Assembly (NCBI GenBank): GCA_037893225.1
Contig: JAZGUH010000103.1
Location: 5,270,001-5,334,000, forward strand
Source of the DNA: Hippasteria phrygiana
Lineage: Eukaryota; Echinodermata; Asteroidea; Valvatida; Goniasteridae
Length of the DNA: 64,000 nucleotides
Direction of reading: 5' to 3'
The notes beneath the pieces were generated by a model. The model saw only the letters and a list, made by a program, of their open reading frames with translations, was not told the DNA's origin and made no database searches. Positions 11,784 to 27,304 of this stretch are shown one piece after another. Numbering within the stretch: the first letter of the stretch is position 1; every line of letters starts with the position of its first letter. The translations under genes and the position numbers were made by a program.

Positions 11784-14700
11784 CACAACGCAACTTGGGC
11801 CCCAAATGACTGCGTTTTTCGACCTGATGTTGAACGAATTTGAGCACAATCTTGATACTGTTGGAAAGCGTGACTCCTCAGCAACATCCAGACCAGTCTT
11901 CAGCTCCTCAGACCCACGTTCAGCCGAATGATGTCTGAGATAAGCGAGTACGTTTTTCCAACTGATTGTTCTGCATTCCCGCATAACTGCACACGCTTTA
12001 CAATGGACTAGCCGAGACCCCCACAACGCAACTTTGTCCCCAAATGACTGCGTTTTTCGACCTGATGTTGAACGAAATTGCGCACAATCTTGATACTGTT
12101 AAAAAGAGTGACTCCTCAGCAACATCCAGACAAATCTTCAGCTCCTCGGACCCACGTTCAGCCGAATGAGGCCGAGATAAGCGAGTAAGTTTTTCCAACT
12201 GATTTTTCTGCATTCCCGCAAAACTGCACACGCTATACAATGGCTAGCCGAGACCCCCACAACGCAACATGGGCCCCAAATGACTGCGTTTTTCGACCTG
12301 ATGTTGAACGAAATTGCGCACAATTTTGATACTGTTGGAAAGCGTGACTCCTCAGCAACATCCAGACAAATCTCCAGCTCCTCAGACCCACGTTCAGCCG
12401 AATGATGGCCGAGATAAGCGAGTAAGTTTTTCCAACTGATTGTTCTGCATTCCCGCATAACTGCACACGCTATACAATGGCTAGCCAAGACCCCCACCAC
12501 GCAACTTTGGCCTCAAATGACTGCGTTTTTCGACCTGATGTTGAACGAATTTGAGCACAATCTTGATACTGTTAAAAAGCGTGACTCCTCAGCAACATCC
12601 AGACAAATCTTCAGCTCCTCGGACCCACGTTCAGCCGAATGAGGCCGAGATAAGCGAGTAAGTTTTTCCAACTGATTTTTCTGCATTCCCGCAAAACTGC
12701 ACACGCTATACAATGGCTAGCCGAGACCCCCCACAACGCAACTTGGGCCCCAAATGACTGCGTTTTTCGACCTGATGTTGAACGAATTTGAGCACAATCT
12801 TGATACTGTTGGAAAGCGTGACTCCTCAGCAACATCCAGACTAATCTTCAGCTCCTCAGACCCACGTCCAGCCGAATGATGGCCGAGATAAGCGAGTACG
12901 TTTTTCCAACTGATTGTTCTGCATTCCCGCATAACTGCACACGCTATACAATGGCTAGCCAAGACTCCCCACAACGCAACTTCGGCCTCAAATGACTGCG
13001 TTTTTCGACCTGATATTGAACGAATTTGAGCACAATCTTGATACTGTTGGAAAGCGTGACTCCTCAGCAACATCCAGACTAATCTTCAGCTCCTCAGACC
13101 CACGTTCAGCCGAATGATGGCCGAGATAAGCGAGTACGTTTTTCCAACTGATTTGTCTGCATTCCCGCATAACTGCACACGCTATACAATGGCTAGCCAA
13201 GACCCCCCACAACGCAACTTCGGCCTCAAATGCTGCGTTTTTCGACCTGATGTTGAACGAATTTGAGCACAATCTTGATACTGTTAAAAAGCGTGACTCC
13301 TCAGCAACATCCAGACCAATCTTCAGCTCCTCAGACCCACGTTCAGCCGAATGATGGCCGAGATAAGCGAGTACGTTTTTCCAACTGATTGTTCTGCATT
13401 CCCGCATAACTGCACACGCTATACAATGGCTAGCCAAGACCCCCCACCACACAACTTCGGCCCCAAATGACTGCGTTTTTCGACCTGATGTTGAACGAAT
13501 TTGCGCACAATCTTGATACTGTTGGAAAGCGTGACTCCTCAGCAACATCCAGACCAATCTTCAGCTCCTCTGACCAACGTTCAGCCGAATGATGGCCGAG
13601 ATAAGCGAGTAAGTTTTTCCAACTGATTTGTCTGCATTCCCGCATAACTGCACACGCTATACAATGGCTAGCCAAGACCCCCCACAACGCAACTTCGGCC
13701 TCAAATGACTGCGTTTTTCGACCTGATGTTGAACGAATTTGAGCACAATCTTGATACTGTTGGAAAGCGTGACTCCTCAGCAACATCCAGACTAATCTTC
13801 AGCTCCTCAGACCCACGTCCAGCCGAATGATGGCCGAGATAAGCCAGTAAGTTTTTCCAACTGATTTTTCTGCATTCCCGCATAACTGCACACGCTATAC
13901 AATGGCTAGCCAAGACCCCCCACCACGCAACTTCGGCCTCAAATGACTGCGTTTTTCGACCTGATATTGAACGAATTTGAGCACAATCTTGATACTGTTG
14001 GAAAGCGTGACTCCTCAGCAACATCCAGACTAATCTTCAGCTCCTCAGACCCACGTTCAGCCGAATGATGGCCGAGATAAGCGAGTACGTTTTTCCAACT
14101 GATTTGTCTGCATTCCCGCATAACTGCACACGCTATACAATGGCTAGCCAAGACCCCCCACAACGCAACTTCGGCCTCAAATGACTGCGTTTTTCGACCT
14201 GATGTTGAACGAATTTGAGCACAATCTTGATACTGTTGGAAAGCGTGACTCATCAGCAACATACAGACTAATCTTCAGCTCCTCAGACCCACGTTCAGCC
14301 GAATGATGGCCGAGATAAGCGAGTACGTTTTTCCAACTGATTGTTCTGCATTCCCGGAAAACTGCACACGCTATACAATGGCTAGCCGAGACCCCCACAA
14401 CGCAACTTGGGCCCCAAATGACTGCGTTTTTCGACCTGATGTTGAACGAATTTGAGCACAATCTTGATACTGTTGGAAAGCGTGACTCCTCAGCAACATC
14501 CAGACCAGTCTTCAGCTCCTCAGACCCACGTTCAGCCGAATGATGTCCGAGATAAGCGAGTACGTTTTTCCAACTGATTGTTCTGCATTCCCGCATAACT
14601 GCACACGCTTTACAATGGACTAGCCGAGACCCCCACAACGCAACTTTGTCCCCAAATGACTGCGTTTTTCGACCTGATGTTGAACGAAATTGCGCACAAT

Positions 14701-15768
14701 CTTGATACTGTTAAAAAGAGTGACTCCTCAGCAACATCCAGACAAATCTTCAGCTCCTCGGACCCACGTTCAGCCGAATGAGGCCGAGATAAGCGAGTAA
14801 GTTTTTCCAACTGATTTTTCTGCATTCCCGCAAAACTGCACACGCTATACAAAGGCTAGCCGAGACCCCCACAACGCAACATGGGCCCCAAATGACTGCG
14901 TTTTTCGACCTGATGTTGAACGAAATTGCGCACAATTTTGATACTGTTGGAAAGCGTGACTCCTCAGCAACATCCAGACAAATCTCCAGCTCCTCAGACC
15001 CACGTTCAGCCGAATGATGGCCGAGATAAGCGAGTAAGTTTTTCCAACTGATTGTTCTGCATTCCCGCATAACTGCACACGCTATACAATGGCTAGCCAA
15101 GACCCCCACCACGCAACTTTGGCCTCAAATGACTGCGTTTTTCGACCTGATGTTGAACGAATTTGAGCACAATCTTGATACTGTTAAAAAGCGTGACTCC
15201 TCAGCAACATCCAGACAAATCTTCAGCTCCTCGGACCCACGTTCAGCCGAATGAGGCCGAGATAAGCGAGTAAGTTTTTCCAACTGATTTTTCTGCATTC
15301 CCGCAAAACTGCACACGCTATACAATGGCTAGCCGAGACCCCCCACAACGCAACTTGGGCCCCAAATGACTGCGTTTTTCGACCTGATGTTGAACGAATT
15401 TGAGCACAATCTTGATACTGTTGGAAAGCGTGACTCCTCAGCAACATCCAGACTAATCTTCAGCTCCTCAGACCCACGTCCAGCCGAATGATGGCCGAGA
15501 TAAGCGAGTACGTTTTTCCAACTGATTGTTCTGCATTCCCGCATAACTGCACACGCTATACAATGGCTAGCCAAGACTCCCCACAACGCAACTTCGGCCT
15601 CAAATGACTGCGTTTTTCGACCTGATATTGAACGAATTTGAGCACAATCTTGATACTGTTGGAAAGCGTGACTCCTCAGCAACATCCAGACTAATCTTCA
15701 GCTCCTCAGACCCACGTTCAGCCGAATGATGGCCGAGATAAGCGAGTACGTTTTTCCAACTGATTTGT
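10545..15768 (+). repeat. Tandem 2612-bp (11-monomer) HOR, two copies
   Basis: Units 10545-13156 and 13157-15768 share every variant monomer in order, including short forms such as GAATGAGGCCGAG, the GTCCCC variant and the GGACTAGCC insertion. Differences spotted by eye are near 11936 against 14548 (TGTCTGAG or TGTCCGAG) and at 12241 against 14853 (CAATGGC or CAAAGGC). After 15768 a third, incomplete copy starts at offset 1661 from the second, meaning four monomers (951 bp) are missing. This is the expected product of unequal crossing-over out of register by whole monomers. Confidence 0.88.
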
Positions 15769-15837
15769 CTGCATTCCCGCATAACTGCACACGCTATACA
15801 ATGGCTAGCCAAGACCCCCCACAACGCAACTTCGGCC

Positions 15838-18800
15838 TCAAATGACTGCGTTTTTCGACCTGATGTTGAACGAATTTGAGCACAATCTTGATACTGTTGG
15901 AAAGCGTGACTCATCAGCAACATACAGACTAATCTTCAGCTCCTCAGACCCACGTTCAGCCGAATGATGGCCGAGATAAGCGAGTACGTTTTTCCAACTG
16001 ATTGTTCTGCATTCCCGCAAAACTGCACACGCTATACAATGGCTAGCCGAGACCCCCACAACGCAACTTGGGCCCCAAATGACTGCGTTTTTCGACCTGA
16101 TGTTGAACGAATTTGAGCACAATCTTGATACTGTTGGAAAGCGTGACTCCTCAGCAACATCCAGACCAGTCTTCAGCTCCTCAGACCCACGTTCAGCCGA
16201 ATGATGTCCGAGATAAGCGAGTACGTTTTTCCAACTGATTGTTCTGCATTCCCGCATAACTGCACACGCTTTACAATGGACTAGCCGAGACCCCCACAAC
16301 GCAACTTTGTCCCCAAATGACTGCGTTTTTCGACCTGATGTTGAACGAAATTGCGCACAATCTTGATACTGTTAAAAAGAGTGACTCCTCAGCAACATCC
16401 AGACAAATCTTCAGCTCCTCGGACCCACGTTCAGCCGAATGAGGCCGAGATAAGCGAGTAAGTTTTTCCAACTGATTTTTCTGCATTCCCGCGAAACTGC
16501 AAACGCTATACAATGGCTAGCCGAGACCCCCACAACGCAACATGGGCCCCAAATGACTGCGTTTTTCGACCTGATGTTGAACGAATTTGAGCACAATCTT
16601 GATACTGTTGGAAAGCGTGACTCCTCAGCAACATCCAGACAAATCTCCAGCTCCTCAGACCCACGTTCAGCCGAATGATGGCCGAGATAAGCGAGTACGT
16701 TTTTCCAACTGATTGTTCTGCATTCCCGCATAACTGCACACGCTATACAATGGCTAGCCAAGACCCCCCCCACGCAACTTTGGCCTCAAATGACTGCGTT
16801 TTTCGACCTGATGTTGAACGAATTTGAGCACAATCTTGATACTGTTAAAAAGCGTGACTCCTCAGCAACATCCAGACCAATCTTCAGCTCCTCAGACCCA
16901 CGTTCAGCCGAATGATGGCCGAGATAAGCGAGTACGTTTTTCCAACTGATTGTTCTGCATTCCCGCATAACTGCACACGCTATACAATGGCTAGCCAAGA
17001 CCCACCACAACGCAACTTCGGCATCAAATGACTGCGTTTTTCGACCTGATGTTAAAGGAATTTGCACACAATCTTGATACTGTTGGAAAGCGTGACTCCT
17101 CACCAACATCCAGACCAATCTTCAGCTCCTCAGACCCACGTTCAGCCGAATGATGGCCGAGATAAGCGAGTACGTTTTTCCAACTGATTGTTCTGCATTC
17201 CTGCATAACTGCACACGCTATACAATGGACTAGCCGAGACCCCCACCACGCAACTTTGTCCCCAAATGACTGCGTTTTTCGACCTGATGTTGAACGAAAT
17301 TGCGCACAATCTTGATACTGTTAAAAAGAGTGACTCCTCAGCAACATCCAGACAAATTTTCAGCTCCTCGGACCCACGTTCAGCCGAATGAGGCCGAGAT
17401 AAGCGAGTAAGTTTTTCCAACTGATTTTTCTGCATTCCCGCAAAACTGCACACGCTATACAATGGCTAGCCGAGACCCCCACAACGCAACTTGGGCCCCA
17501 AATGACTGCGTTTTTCGACCTGATGTTGAACGAATTTGAGCACAATCTTGATACTGTTGGAAAGCGTGACTCCTCAGCAACATCCAGACTAATCTTCAGC
17601 TCCTCAGACCCACGTCCAGCCGAATGATGGCCGAGATAAGCGAGTACGTTTTTCCAACTGATTGTTCTGCATTCCCGCATAACTGCACACGCTATACAAT
17701 GGCTAGCCAAGACCCCCCACCACGCAACTTCGGCCTCAAATGACTGCGTTTTTCGACCTGATATTGAACGAATTTGAGCACAATCTTGATACTGTTGGAA
17801 AGCGTGACTCCTCAGCAACATCCAGACTAATCTTCAGCTCCTCAGACCCACGTTCAGCCGAATGATGGCCGAGATAAGCGAGTACGTTTTTCCAACTGAT
17901 TTGTCTGCATTCCCGCAAAACTGCAAACGCTATACAATGGCTAGCCAAGACCCCCCACAACGCAACTTCGGCCTCAAATGACTGCGTTTTTCGACCTGAT
18001 GTTGAACGAATTTGAGCACAATCTTGATACTGTTGGAAAGCGTGACTCCTCAGCAACATCCAGACAAATCTCCAGCTCCTCAGACCCACGTTCAGCCGAA
18101 TGATGGCCGAGATAAGCGAGTACGTTTTTCCAACTGATTGTTCTGCATTCCCGCATAACTGCACACGCTATACAATGGACTAGCCAAGACCCCCACCACA
18201 CAACTTCGGCCCCAAATGACTGCGTTTTTCGACCTGATGTTGAACGGAATTGCGCACAATCTTGATACTGTTAAAAAGAGTGACTCCTCAGCAACATACA
18301 GACAAATCTCCAGCTCCTCAGACCCACGTTCAGCCGAATGATGGCCGAGATAAGCGAGTAAGTTTTTCCAACTGATTGTTCTGCATTCCCGCATAACTGC
18401 ACACGCTATACAATGGCTAGCCAAGACCCCCACCGCGCAACTTTGGCCTCAAATGACTGCGTTTTTCGACCTGATGTTGAACGAATTTGAGCACAATCTT
18501 GATACTGTTGGAAAGCGTGACTCATCAGCAACATCCAGACTAATCTTCAGCTCCTCAGACCCACGTTCAGCCGAATGATGGCCGAGATAAGCGAGTACGT
18601 TTTTCCAACTGATTCTTCTGCATTCCCGCATAACTGCACACGCTATACAATGGCTAGCCAAGACCCCCCACCACGCAACTTTGTCCCCAAATGACTGCGT
18701 TTTTCGACCTGATGTTGAACGAAATTGCGCACAATCTTGATACTGTTAAAAAGAGTGACTCCTCAGCAACATCCAGACAAATCTTCAGCTCCTCGGACCC

Positions 18801-21800
18801 ACGTTCAGCCGAATGAGGCCGAGATAAGCGAGTAAGTTTTTCCAACTGATTTTTCTGCATTCCCGCAAAACTGCACACGCTATACAATGGCTAGCCGAGA
18901 CCCCCACAACGCAACATGGGCCCCAAATGACTGCGTTTTTCGACCTGATGTTGAACGAATTTGAGCACAATCTTGATACTGTTGGAAAGCGTGACTCCTC
19001 AGCAACATCCAGACAAATCTCCAGCTCCTCAGACCCACGTTCAGCCGAATGATGGCCGAGATAAGCGAGTAAGTTTTTCCAACTGATTGTTCTGCATTCC
19101 CGCATAACTGCACACGCTATACAATGGCTAGCCAAGACCCCCACCACGCAACTTTGGCCTCAAATGACTGCGTTTTTCGACCTGATGTTGAACGAATTTG
19201 AGCACAATCTTGATACTGTTAAAAAGCGTGACTCCTCAGCAACATCCAGACAAATCTTCAGCTCCTCGGACCCACGTTCAGCCGAATGAGGCCGAGATAA
19301 GCGAGTAAGTTTTTCCAACTGATTTTTCTGCATTCCCGCAAAACTGCACACGCTATACAATGGCTAGCCGAGACCCCCCACAACGCAACTTGGGCCCCAA
19401 ATGACTGCGTTTTTCGACCTGATATTGAACGAATTTGAGCACAATCTTGATACTGTTGGAAAGCGTGACTCCTCAGCAACATCCAGACTAATCTTCAGCT
19501 CCTCAGACCCACGTTCAGCCGAATGATGGCCGAGATAAGCGAGTACGTTTTTCCAACTGATTTGTCTGCATTCCCGCATAACTGCACACGCTATACAATG
19601 GCTAGCCAAGACCCCCCACAACGCAACTTCGGCCTCAAATTACTGCGTTTTTCGACCTGATGTTGAACGAATTTGAGCACAATCTTGATACTGTTGGAAA
19701 GCGTGACTCATCAGCAACATACAGACTAATCTTCAGCTCCTCAGACCCACGTTCAGCCGAATGATGGCCGAGATAAGCGAGTACGTTTTTCCAACTGATT
19801 GTTCTGCATTCCCGCAAAACTGCACACGCTATACAATGGCTAGCCGAGACCCCCACAACGCAACTTGGGCCCCAAATGACTGCGTTTTTCGACCTGATGT
19901 TGAACGAATTTGAGCACAATCTTGATACTGTTGGAAAGCGTGACTCCTCAGCAACATCCAGACCAGTCTTCAGCTCCTCAGACCCACGTTCAGCCGAATG
20001 ATGTCCGAGATAAGCGAGTACGTTTTTCCAACTGATTGTTCTGCATTCCCGCATAACTGCACACGCTTTACAATGGACTAGCCGAGACCCCCACAACGCA
20101 ACTTTGTCCCCAAATGACTGCGTTTTTCGACCTGATGTTGAACGAAATTGCGCACAATCTTGATACTGTTAAAAAGAGTGACTCCTCAGCAACATCCAGA
20201 CAAATCTTCAGCTCCTCGGACCCACGTTCAGCCGAATGAGGCCGAGATAAGCGAGTAAGTTTTTCCAACTGATTTTTCTGCATTCCCGCAAAACTGCACA
20301 CGCTATACAATGGCTAGCCGAGACCCCCACAACGCAACATGGGCCCCAAATGACTGCGTTTTTCGACCTGATGTTGAACGAATTTGAGCACAATCTTGAT
20401 ACTGTTGGAAAGCGTGACTCCTCAGCAACATCCAGACAAATCTCCAGCTCCTCAGACCCACGTTCAGCCGAATGATGGCCGAGATAAGCGAGTACGTTTT
20501 TCCAACTGATTGTTCTGCATTCCCGCATAACTGCACACGCTATACAATGGCTAGCCAAGACCCCCACCACGCAACTTTGGCCTCAAATGACTGCGTTTTT
20601 CGACCTGATGTTGAACGAATTTGAGCACAATCTTGATACTGTTAAAAAGCGTGACTCCTCAGCAACATCCAGACCAATCTTCAGCTCCTCAGACCCACGT
20701 TCAGCCGAATGATGGCCGAGATAAGCGAGTACGTTTTTCCAACTGATTGTTCTGCATTCCCGCATAACTGCACACGCTATACAATGGCTAGCCAAGACCC
20801 ACCACAACGCAACTTCGGCATCAAATGACTGCGTTTTTCGACCTGATGTTAAAGGAATTTGCACACAATCTTGATACTGTTGGAAAGCGTGACTCCTCAC
20901 CAACATCCAGACCAATCTTCAGCTCCTCAGACCCACGTTCAGCCGAATGATGGCCGAGATAAGCGAGTACGTTTTTCGAACTGATTGTTCTGCATTCCTG
21001 CATAACTGCACACGCTATACAATGGACTAGCCGAGACCCCCACCACGCAACTTTGTCCCCAAATGACTGCGTTTTTCGACCTGATGTTGAACGAAATTGC
21101 GCACAATCTTGATACTGTTAAAAAGAGTGACTCCTCAGCAACATCCAGACAAATCTTCAGCTCCTCGGACCCACGTTCAGCCGAATGAGGCCGAGATTAG
21201 CGAGTAAGTTTTTCCAACTGATTTTTCTGCATTCCCGCAAAACTGCACACGCTATACAATGGCTAGCCGAGACCCCCACAACGCAACTTGGGCCCCAAAT
21301 GACTGCGTTTTTCGACCTGATGTTGAACGAATTTGAGCACAATCTTGATACTGTTGGAAAGCGTGACTCCTCAGCAACATCCAGACTAATCTTCAGCTCC
21401 TCAGACCCACGTCCAGCCGAATGATGGCCGAGATAAGCGAGTACGTTTTTCCAACTGATTGTTCTGCATTCCCGCATAACTGCACACGCTATACAATGGC
21501 TAGCCAAGACCCCCCACCACGCAACTTCGGCCTCAAATGACTGCGTTTTTCGACCTGATATTGAACGAATTTGAGCACAATCTTGATACTGTTGGAAAGC
21601 GTGACTCCTCAGCAACATCCAGACTAATCTTCAGCTCCTCAGACCCACGTTCAGCCGAATGATGGCCGAGATAAGCGAGTACGTTTTTCCAACTGATTTG
21701 TCTGCATTCCCGCAAAACTGCACACGCTATACAATGGCTAGCCAAGACCCCCCACAACGCAACTTCGGCCTCAAATGACTGCGTTTTTCGACCTGATGTT

Positions 21801-22480
21801 GAACGAATTTGAGCACAATCTTGATACTGTTGGAAAGCGTGACTCATCAGCAACATACAGACTAATCTTCAGCTCCTCAGACCCACGTTCAGCCGAATGA
21901 TGGCCGAGATAAGCGAGTACGTTTTTCCAACTGATTGTTCTGCATTCCCGCATAACTGCACACGCTATACAATGGACTAGCCGAGACCCCCACCACGCAA
22001 CTTCGGCCCCAAATGACTGCGTTTTTCGACCTGATGTTGAACGGAATTGCGCACAATCTTGATACTGTTAAAAAGAGTGACTCCTCAGCAACATCCAGAC
22101 AAATCTCCAGCTCCTCAGACCCACGTTCAGCCGAATGATGGCCGAGATAAGCGAGTAAGTTTTTCCAACTGATTGTTCTGCATTCCCGCATAACTGCACA
22201 CGCTATACAATGGCTAGCCAAGACCCCCACCGCGCAACTTTGGCCTCAAATGACTGCGTTTTTCGACCTGATGTTGAACGAATTTGAGCACAATCTTGAT
22301 ACTGTTGGAAAGCGTGACTCATCAGCAACATCCAGACTAATCTTCAGCTCCTCAGACCCACGTTCAGCCGAATGATGGCCGAGATAAGCGAGTACGTTTT
22401 TCCAACTGATTCTTCTGCATTCCCGCATAACTGCACACGCTATACAATGGCTAGCCAAGACCCCCCACCACGCAACTTCG
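15838..22480 (+). repeat. Duplicated 12-monomer block, spacing 3797 bp
   Basis: About 15838-18680 and 19635-22480 are the same ordered run of monomers offset by 3797 bp (16 monomers less 11 bp). Shared rare markers include the GTTAAAGGAATTTGCACAC monomer near 17053 and 20850 and its CACCAACATCC variant. A related segment occurs earlier at about 6660-7740. The linking stretch 18700-19400 instead resembles 14665-15365 (offset 4035), so this region is a mosaic assembled from several earlier units. Confidence 0.85.
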
Positions 22481-25400
22481 GCCTCAAATTACTGCGTTTT
22501 TCGACCTGATATTGAACGAATTTGAGCACAATCTTGATACTGTTGAAAAGCGTGACTCCTCAGCAACATCCAGACTAATCTTCAGCTCCTCAGACCCACG
22601 TTCAGCCGAATGATGGCCGAGATAAGCGAGTACGTTTTTCCAACTGATTGTTCTGCATTCCCGCATAACTGCACACGCTATACAATGGCTAGCCAAGACC
22701 CCACACAACGCAACTTCGGCCTCAAATGACTGCGTTTTTCGACCTGATGTTGAACGAATTTGAGCACAATCTTGATACTGTTGGAAAGCGTGACTCATCA
22801 GCAACATCCAGACTAATCTTCAGCTCCTCAGACCCACGTTCAGCCGAATGATGGCCGAGATAAGCGAGTACGTTTTTCCAACTGATTGTTCTGCATTCCC
22901 GCATAACTGCACACGCTATACAATGGACTAGCCGAGACCCCCAAAACGCAACTTGGGCCCCAAATGACTGCGTTTTTCGACCTGATGTTGAACGAATTTA
23001 CGCACAATCTTGATACTGTTGGAAAGCGTGACTCCTCAGCAACATCTAGAAAAATCTCCAGCTCCTCAGACCCACGTTCAGCCGAATGATGGCCGAGATA
23101 AGCGAGTACGTTTTTCCAACTGATTGTTCTGCATTCCCGCATAACTGCACACGCTATACAATGGCTAGCCAAGACCCCCCACCACACAACTTGGGCCCCA
23201 AATGACTGCGTTTTTCGACCTGATGTTGAACGAATTTGAGCACAATCTTGATACTGTTGGAAAGCGTGACTCCTCAGCAACATCCAGACCAATCTTCAGC
23301 TCCTCAGACCCACGTTCAGCCGAATAATGGCCGAGATAAGCGAGTAAGTTTTTCCAACTGATTTTTCTGCATTCCCGCATAACTGCACACGCTATACAAT
23401 GGCTAGCCAAGACCCCCCACAACGCAACTTCGGCCTCAAATGACTGCGTTTTTCGACCTGATGTTGAACAAATTTGAGCACAATCTTGATACTGTTGGAA
23501 AGCGTGACTCCTCAGCAACATCCAGACTAATCTTCAGCTCCTCAGACCCACGTCCAGCCGAATGATGGCCGAGATAAGCGGGTACGTTTTTCCAACTGAT
23601 TGTTCTGCATTCCCGCATAACTGCACACGCTATACAATGGCTAGCCAAGACCCCCCACAACGCAACTTCGGCCTCAAATGACTGCGTTTTTCGACCTGGT
23701 ATTGAACGAATTTGAGCACAATCTTGATACTGTTGGAAAGCGTGACTCCTCAGCAACATCCAGACCAATCTTCAGCTCCTTAGACCCACGTTCAGCCGAA
23801 TGATGGCCGAGATAAGCGAGTACGTTTTTCGAACTGATTGTTCTGCATTCCTGCATAACTGCACACGCTATACAATGGACTAGCCGAGACCCCCACCACG
23901 CCACTTTGTCCCCAAATGACTGCGTTTTTCGACCTGATGTTGAACGAAATTGCGCACAATCTTGATACTGTTAAAAAGAGTGACTCCTCAGCAACATCCA
24001 GACAAATCTTCAGCTCCTCGGACCCACGTTCAGCCGAATCAGGCCGAGATAAGCGAGTAAGTTTTTCCAACTGATTTTTCTGCATTTCCGCAAAACTGCA
24101 CACGCTATACAATGGCTAGCCGAGACCCCCACCACGCAACTTGGGCCCAAAATGACTGCGTTTTTCGACCTGATGTTGAAAGAATTTGAGCACAATCTTG
24201 ATACTGTTGGAAAGCGTGACTCCTCAGCAACATCCAGACCAGTCTTCAGCTCCTCAGACCCACGTTCAGCCGAATGATGGCCGAGATAAGCGAGTACGTT
24301 TTTCCAACTGATTGTTCTGCATTCCCGCATAACTGCACACGCTATACAATGGACTAGCCGAGACCCCCACCACGCAACTTCGGCCCCAAATGACTGCGTT
24401 TTTGGACCTGATGTTGAACGGAATTGCGCACAATCTTGATACTGTTAAAACGAGTGACTCCTCAGCAACATCCAGACAAATCTCCAGCTCCTCAGACCCA
24501 CGTTCAGCCGAATGATGGCCGAGATAAGCGAGTAAGTTTTTCCAACTAATTGTTCTGCATTCCCGCATAACTGCACACGCTATACAATGGCTAGCCAAGA
24601 CCCCCACCACGCAACTTCGGCCTCAAATGACTGCGTTTTTGGACCTGATGTTGAACGGAATTGCGCACAATCTTGATACTGTTAAAACGAGTGACTCCTC
24701 AGCAACATCCAGACAAATCTCCAGCTCCTCAGACCCACGTTCAGCCGAATGATGGCCGAGATAAGCGAGTAAGTTTTTCCAACTAATTGTTCTGCATTCC
24801 CGCATAACTGCACACGCTATACAATGGCTAGCCAAGACCCCCACCACGCAACTTCGGCCTCAAATGACTGCGTTTTTCGACCTGATGTTGAACGAATTTG
24901 AGCACAATCTTGATACTGTTAAAAAGCGTGACTCCTCAGCAACATCCAGACCAATCTTCAGCTCCTCAGACCCACGTTCAGCCGAATGATGGCCGAGATA
25001 AGCGAGTACGTTTTTCCAACTGATTGTTCTGCATTCCCGCATAACTGCACACGCTATACAATGGCTAGCCAAGACCCCCCACCACACAACTTCGGCCTCA
25101 AATGACTGCGTTTTTCGACCTGATATTGAACGAATTTGAGCACAATCTTGATACTGTTGGAAAGCGTGACTCCTCAGCAACATCCAGACTAATCTTCAGC
25201 TCCTCAGACCCACGTTCAGCCGAATGATGGCCGAGATAAGCGAGTACGTTTTTCCAACTGATTGTTCTGCATTCCCGCATAACTGCACACGCTATACAAT
25301 GGCTAGCCAAGACCCCACACAACGCAACTTCGGCCCCAAATGACTGCGTTTTTCGACCTGATGTTGAACGAATTTGAGCACAATCTTGATACTGTTGGAA

Positions 25401-26380
25401 AGCGTGACTCATCAGCAACATCCAGACTAATCTTCAGCTCCTCAGACCCACGTTCAGCCGAATGATGGCCGAGATAAGCGAGTACGTTTTTCCAACTGAT
25501 TGTTCTGCATTCCCGCATAACTGCACACGCTATACAATGGACTAGCCGAGACCCCCAAAACGCAACTTGGGCCCCAAATGACTGCGTTTTTCGACCTGAT
25601 GTTGAACGAATTTACGCACAATCTTGATACTGTTGGAAAGCGTGACTCCTCAGCAACATCTAGAAAAATCTCCAGCTCCTCAGACCCACGTTCAGCCGAA
25701 TGATGGCCGAGATAAGCGAGTACGTTTTTCCAACTGATTGTTCTGCATTCCCGCATAACTGCACACGCTATACAATGGCTAGCCAAGACCCCCCACCACG
25801 CAACTTGGGCCCCAAATGACTGCGTTTTTCGACCTGATGTTGAACGAATTTGAGCACAATCTTGATACTGTTGGAAAGCGTGACTCCTCAGCAACATCCA
25901 GACCAATCTTCAGCTCCTCAGACCCACGTTCAGCCGAATAATGGCCGAGATAAGCGAGTAAGTTTTTCCAACTGATTTTTCTGCATTCCCGCATAACTGC
26001 ACACGCTATACAATGGCTAGCCAAGACCCCCCACAACGCAACTTCGGCCTCAAATGACTGCGTTTTTCGACCTGATGTTGAACAAATTTGAGCACAATCT
26101 TGATACTGTTGGAAAGCGTGACTCCTCAGCAACATCCAGACTAATCTTCAGCTCCTCAGACCCACGTCCAGCCGAATGATGGCAGAGATAAGCGGGTACG
26201 TTTTTCCAACTGATTGTTCTGCATTCCCGCATAACTGCACACGCTATACAATGGCTAGCCAAGACCCCCCACAACGCAACTTCGGCCTCAAATGACTGCG
26301 TTTTTCGACCTGGTATTGAACGAATTTGAGCACAATCTTGATACTGTTGGAAAGCGTGACTCCTCAGCAACATCCAGACC
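22470..26380 (+). repeat. Duplicated ~5.5-monomer block, spacing 2614 bp
   Basis: About 22470-23760 and 25084-26380 correspond at an offset of 2614 bp (11 monomers less 4 bp). Both carry CCCCACACAACG, CCCCCAAAACGC, a TTTACGCAC monomer with TCTAGAAAAATCTCC, AACAAATTTGAG, and the GCGGGTACG variant. Between them lies a pair of adjacent nearly identical 237-bp monomers with TTTTTGGACCTG and TTAAAACGAG (about 24400 and 24640), a single-monomer duplication. Confidence 0.82.
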
Positions 26381-27304
26381 AATCTTCAGCTCCTCAGACC
26401 CACGTTCAGCCGAATGATGGCCGAGATAAGCGAGTAAGTTTTTCCAACTGATTGTTCTGCATTCCCGCATAACTGCACACGCTATACAATGGCTAGCCAA
26501 GACCCCCACCACGCAACTTTGTCCCCAAATGACTGCGTTTTTCGACCTGATGTTGAACGGAATTGCGCACAATCTTGATACTGTTAAAAAGAGTGACTCC
26601 TCAGCAACATCCAGACAAATCTCCAGCTCCTCAGACCCACGTTCAGCCGAATGATGGCCGAGATAAGCGAGTAAGTTTTTCCAACTGATTGTTCTGCATT
26701 CCCGCATAACTGCACACGCTATACAATGGCTAGCCAAGACCCCCACCGCGCAACTTTGGCCTCAAATGACTGCGTTTTTCGACCTGATGTTGAACGAATT
26801 TGAGCACAATCTTGATACTGTTGGAAAGCGTGACTCATCAGCAACATCCAGACTAATCTTCAGCTCCTCAGACCCACGTTCAGCCGAATGATGGCCGAGA
26901 TAAGCGAGTACGTTTTTCCAACTGATTCTTCTGCATTTCCGCATAACTGCACACGCTATACAATGGCTAGCCAAGACCCCCCACCACGCAACTTCGGCCT
27001 CAAATGACTGCGTTTTTCGACCTGATATTGAACGAATTTGAGCACAATCTTGATACTGTTGGAAAGCGTGACTCCTCAGCAACATCCAGACTAATCTTCA
27101 GCTCCTCAGACCCACGTTCAGCCGAATGATGGCCGAGATAAGCGAGTACGTTTTTCCAACTGATTGTTCTGCATTCCCGCATAACTGCACACGCTATACA
27201 ATGGCTAGCCAAGACCCCACACAACGCAACTTCGGCCTCAAATGACTGCGTTTTTCGACCTGATGTTGAACGAAATTGCGCACAATCTTGATACTGTTAA
27301 AAAG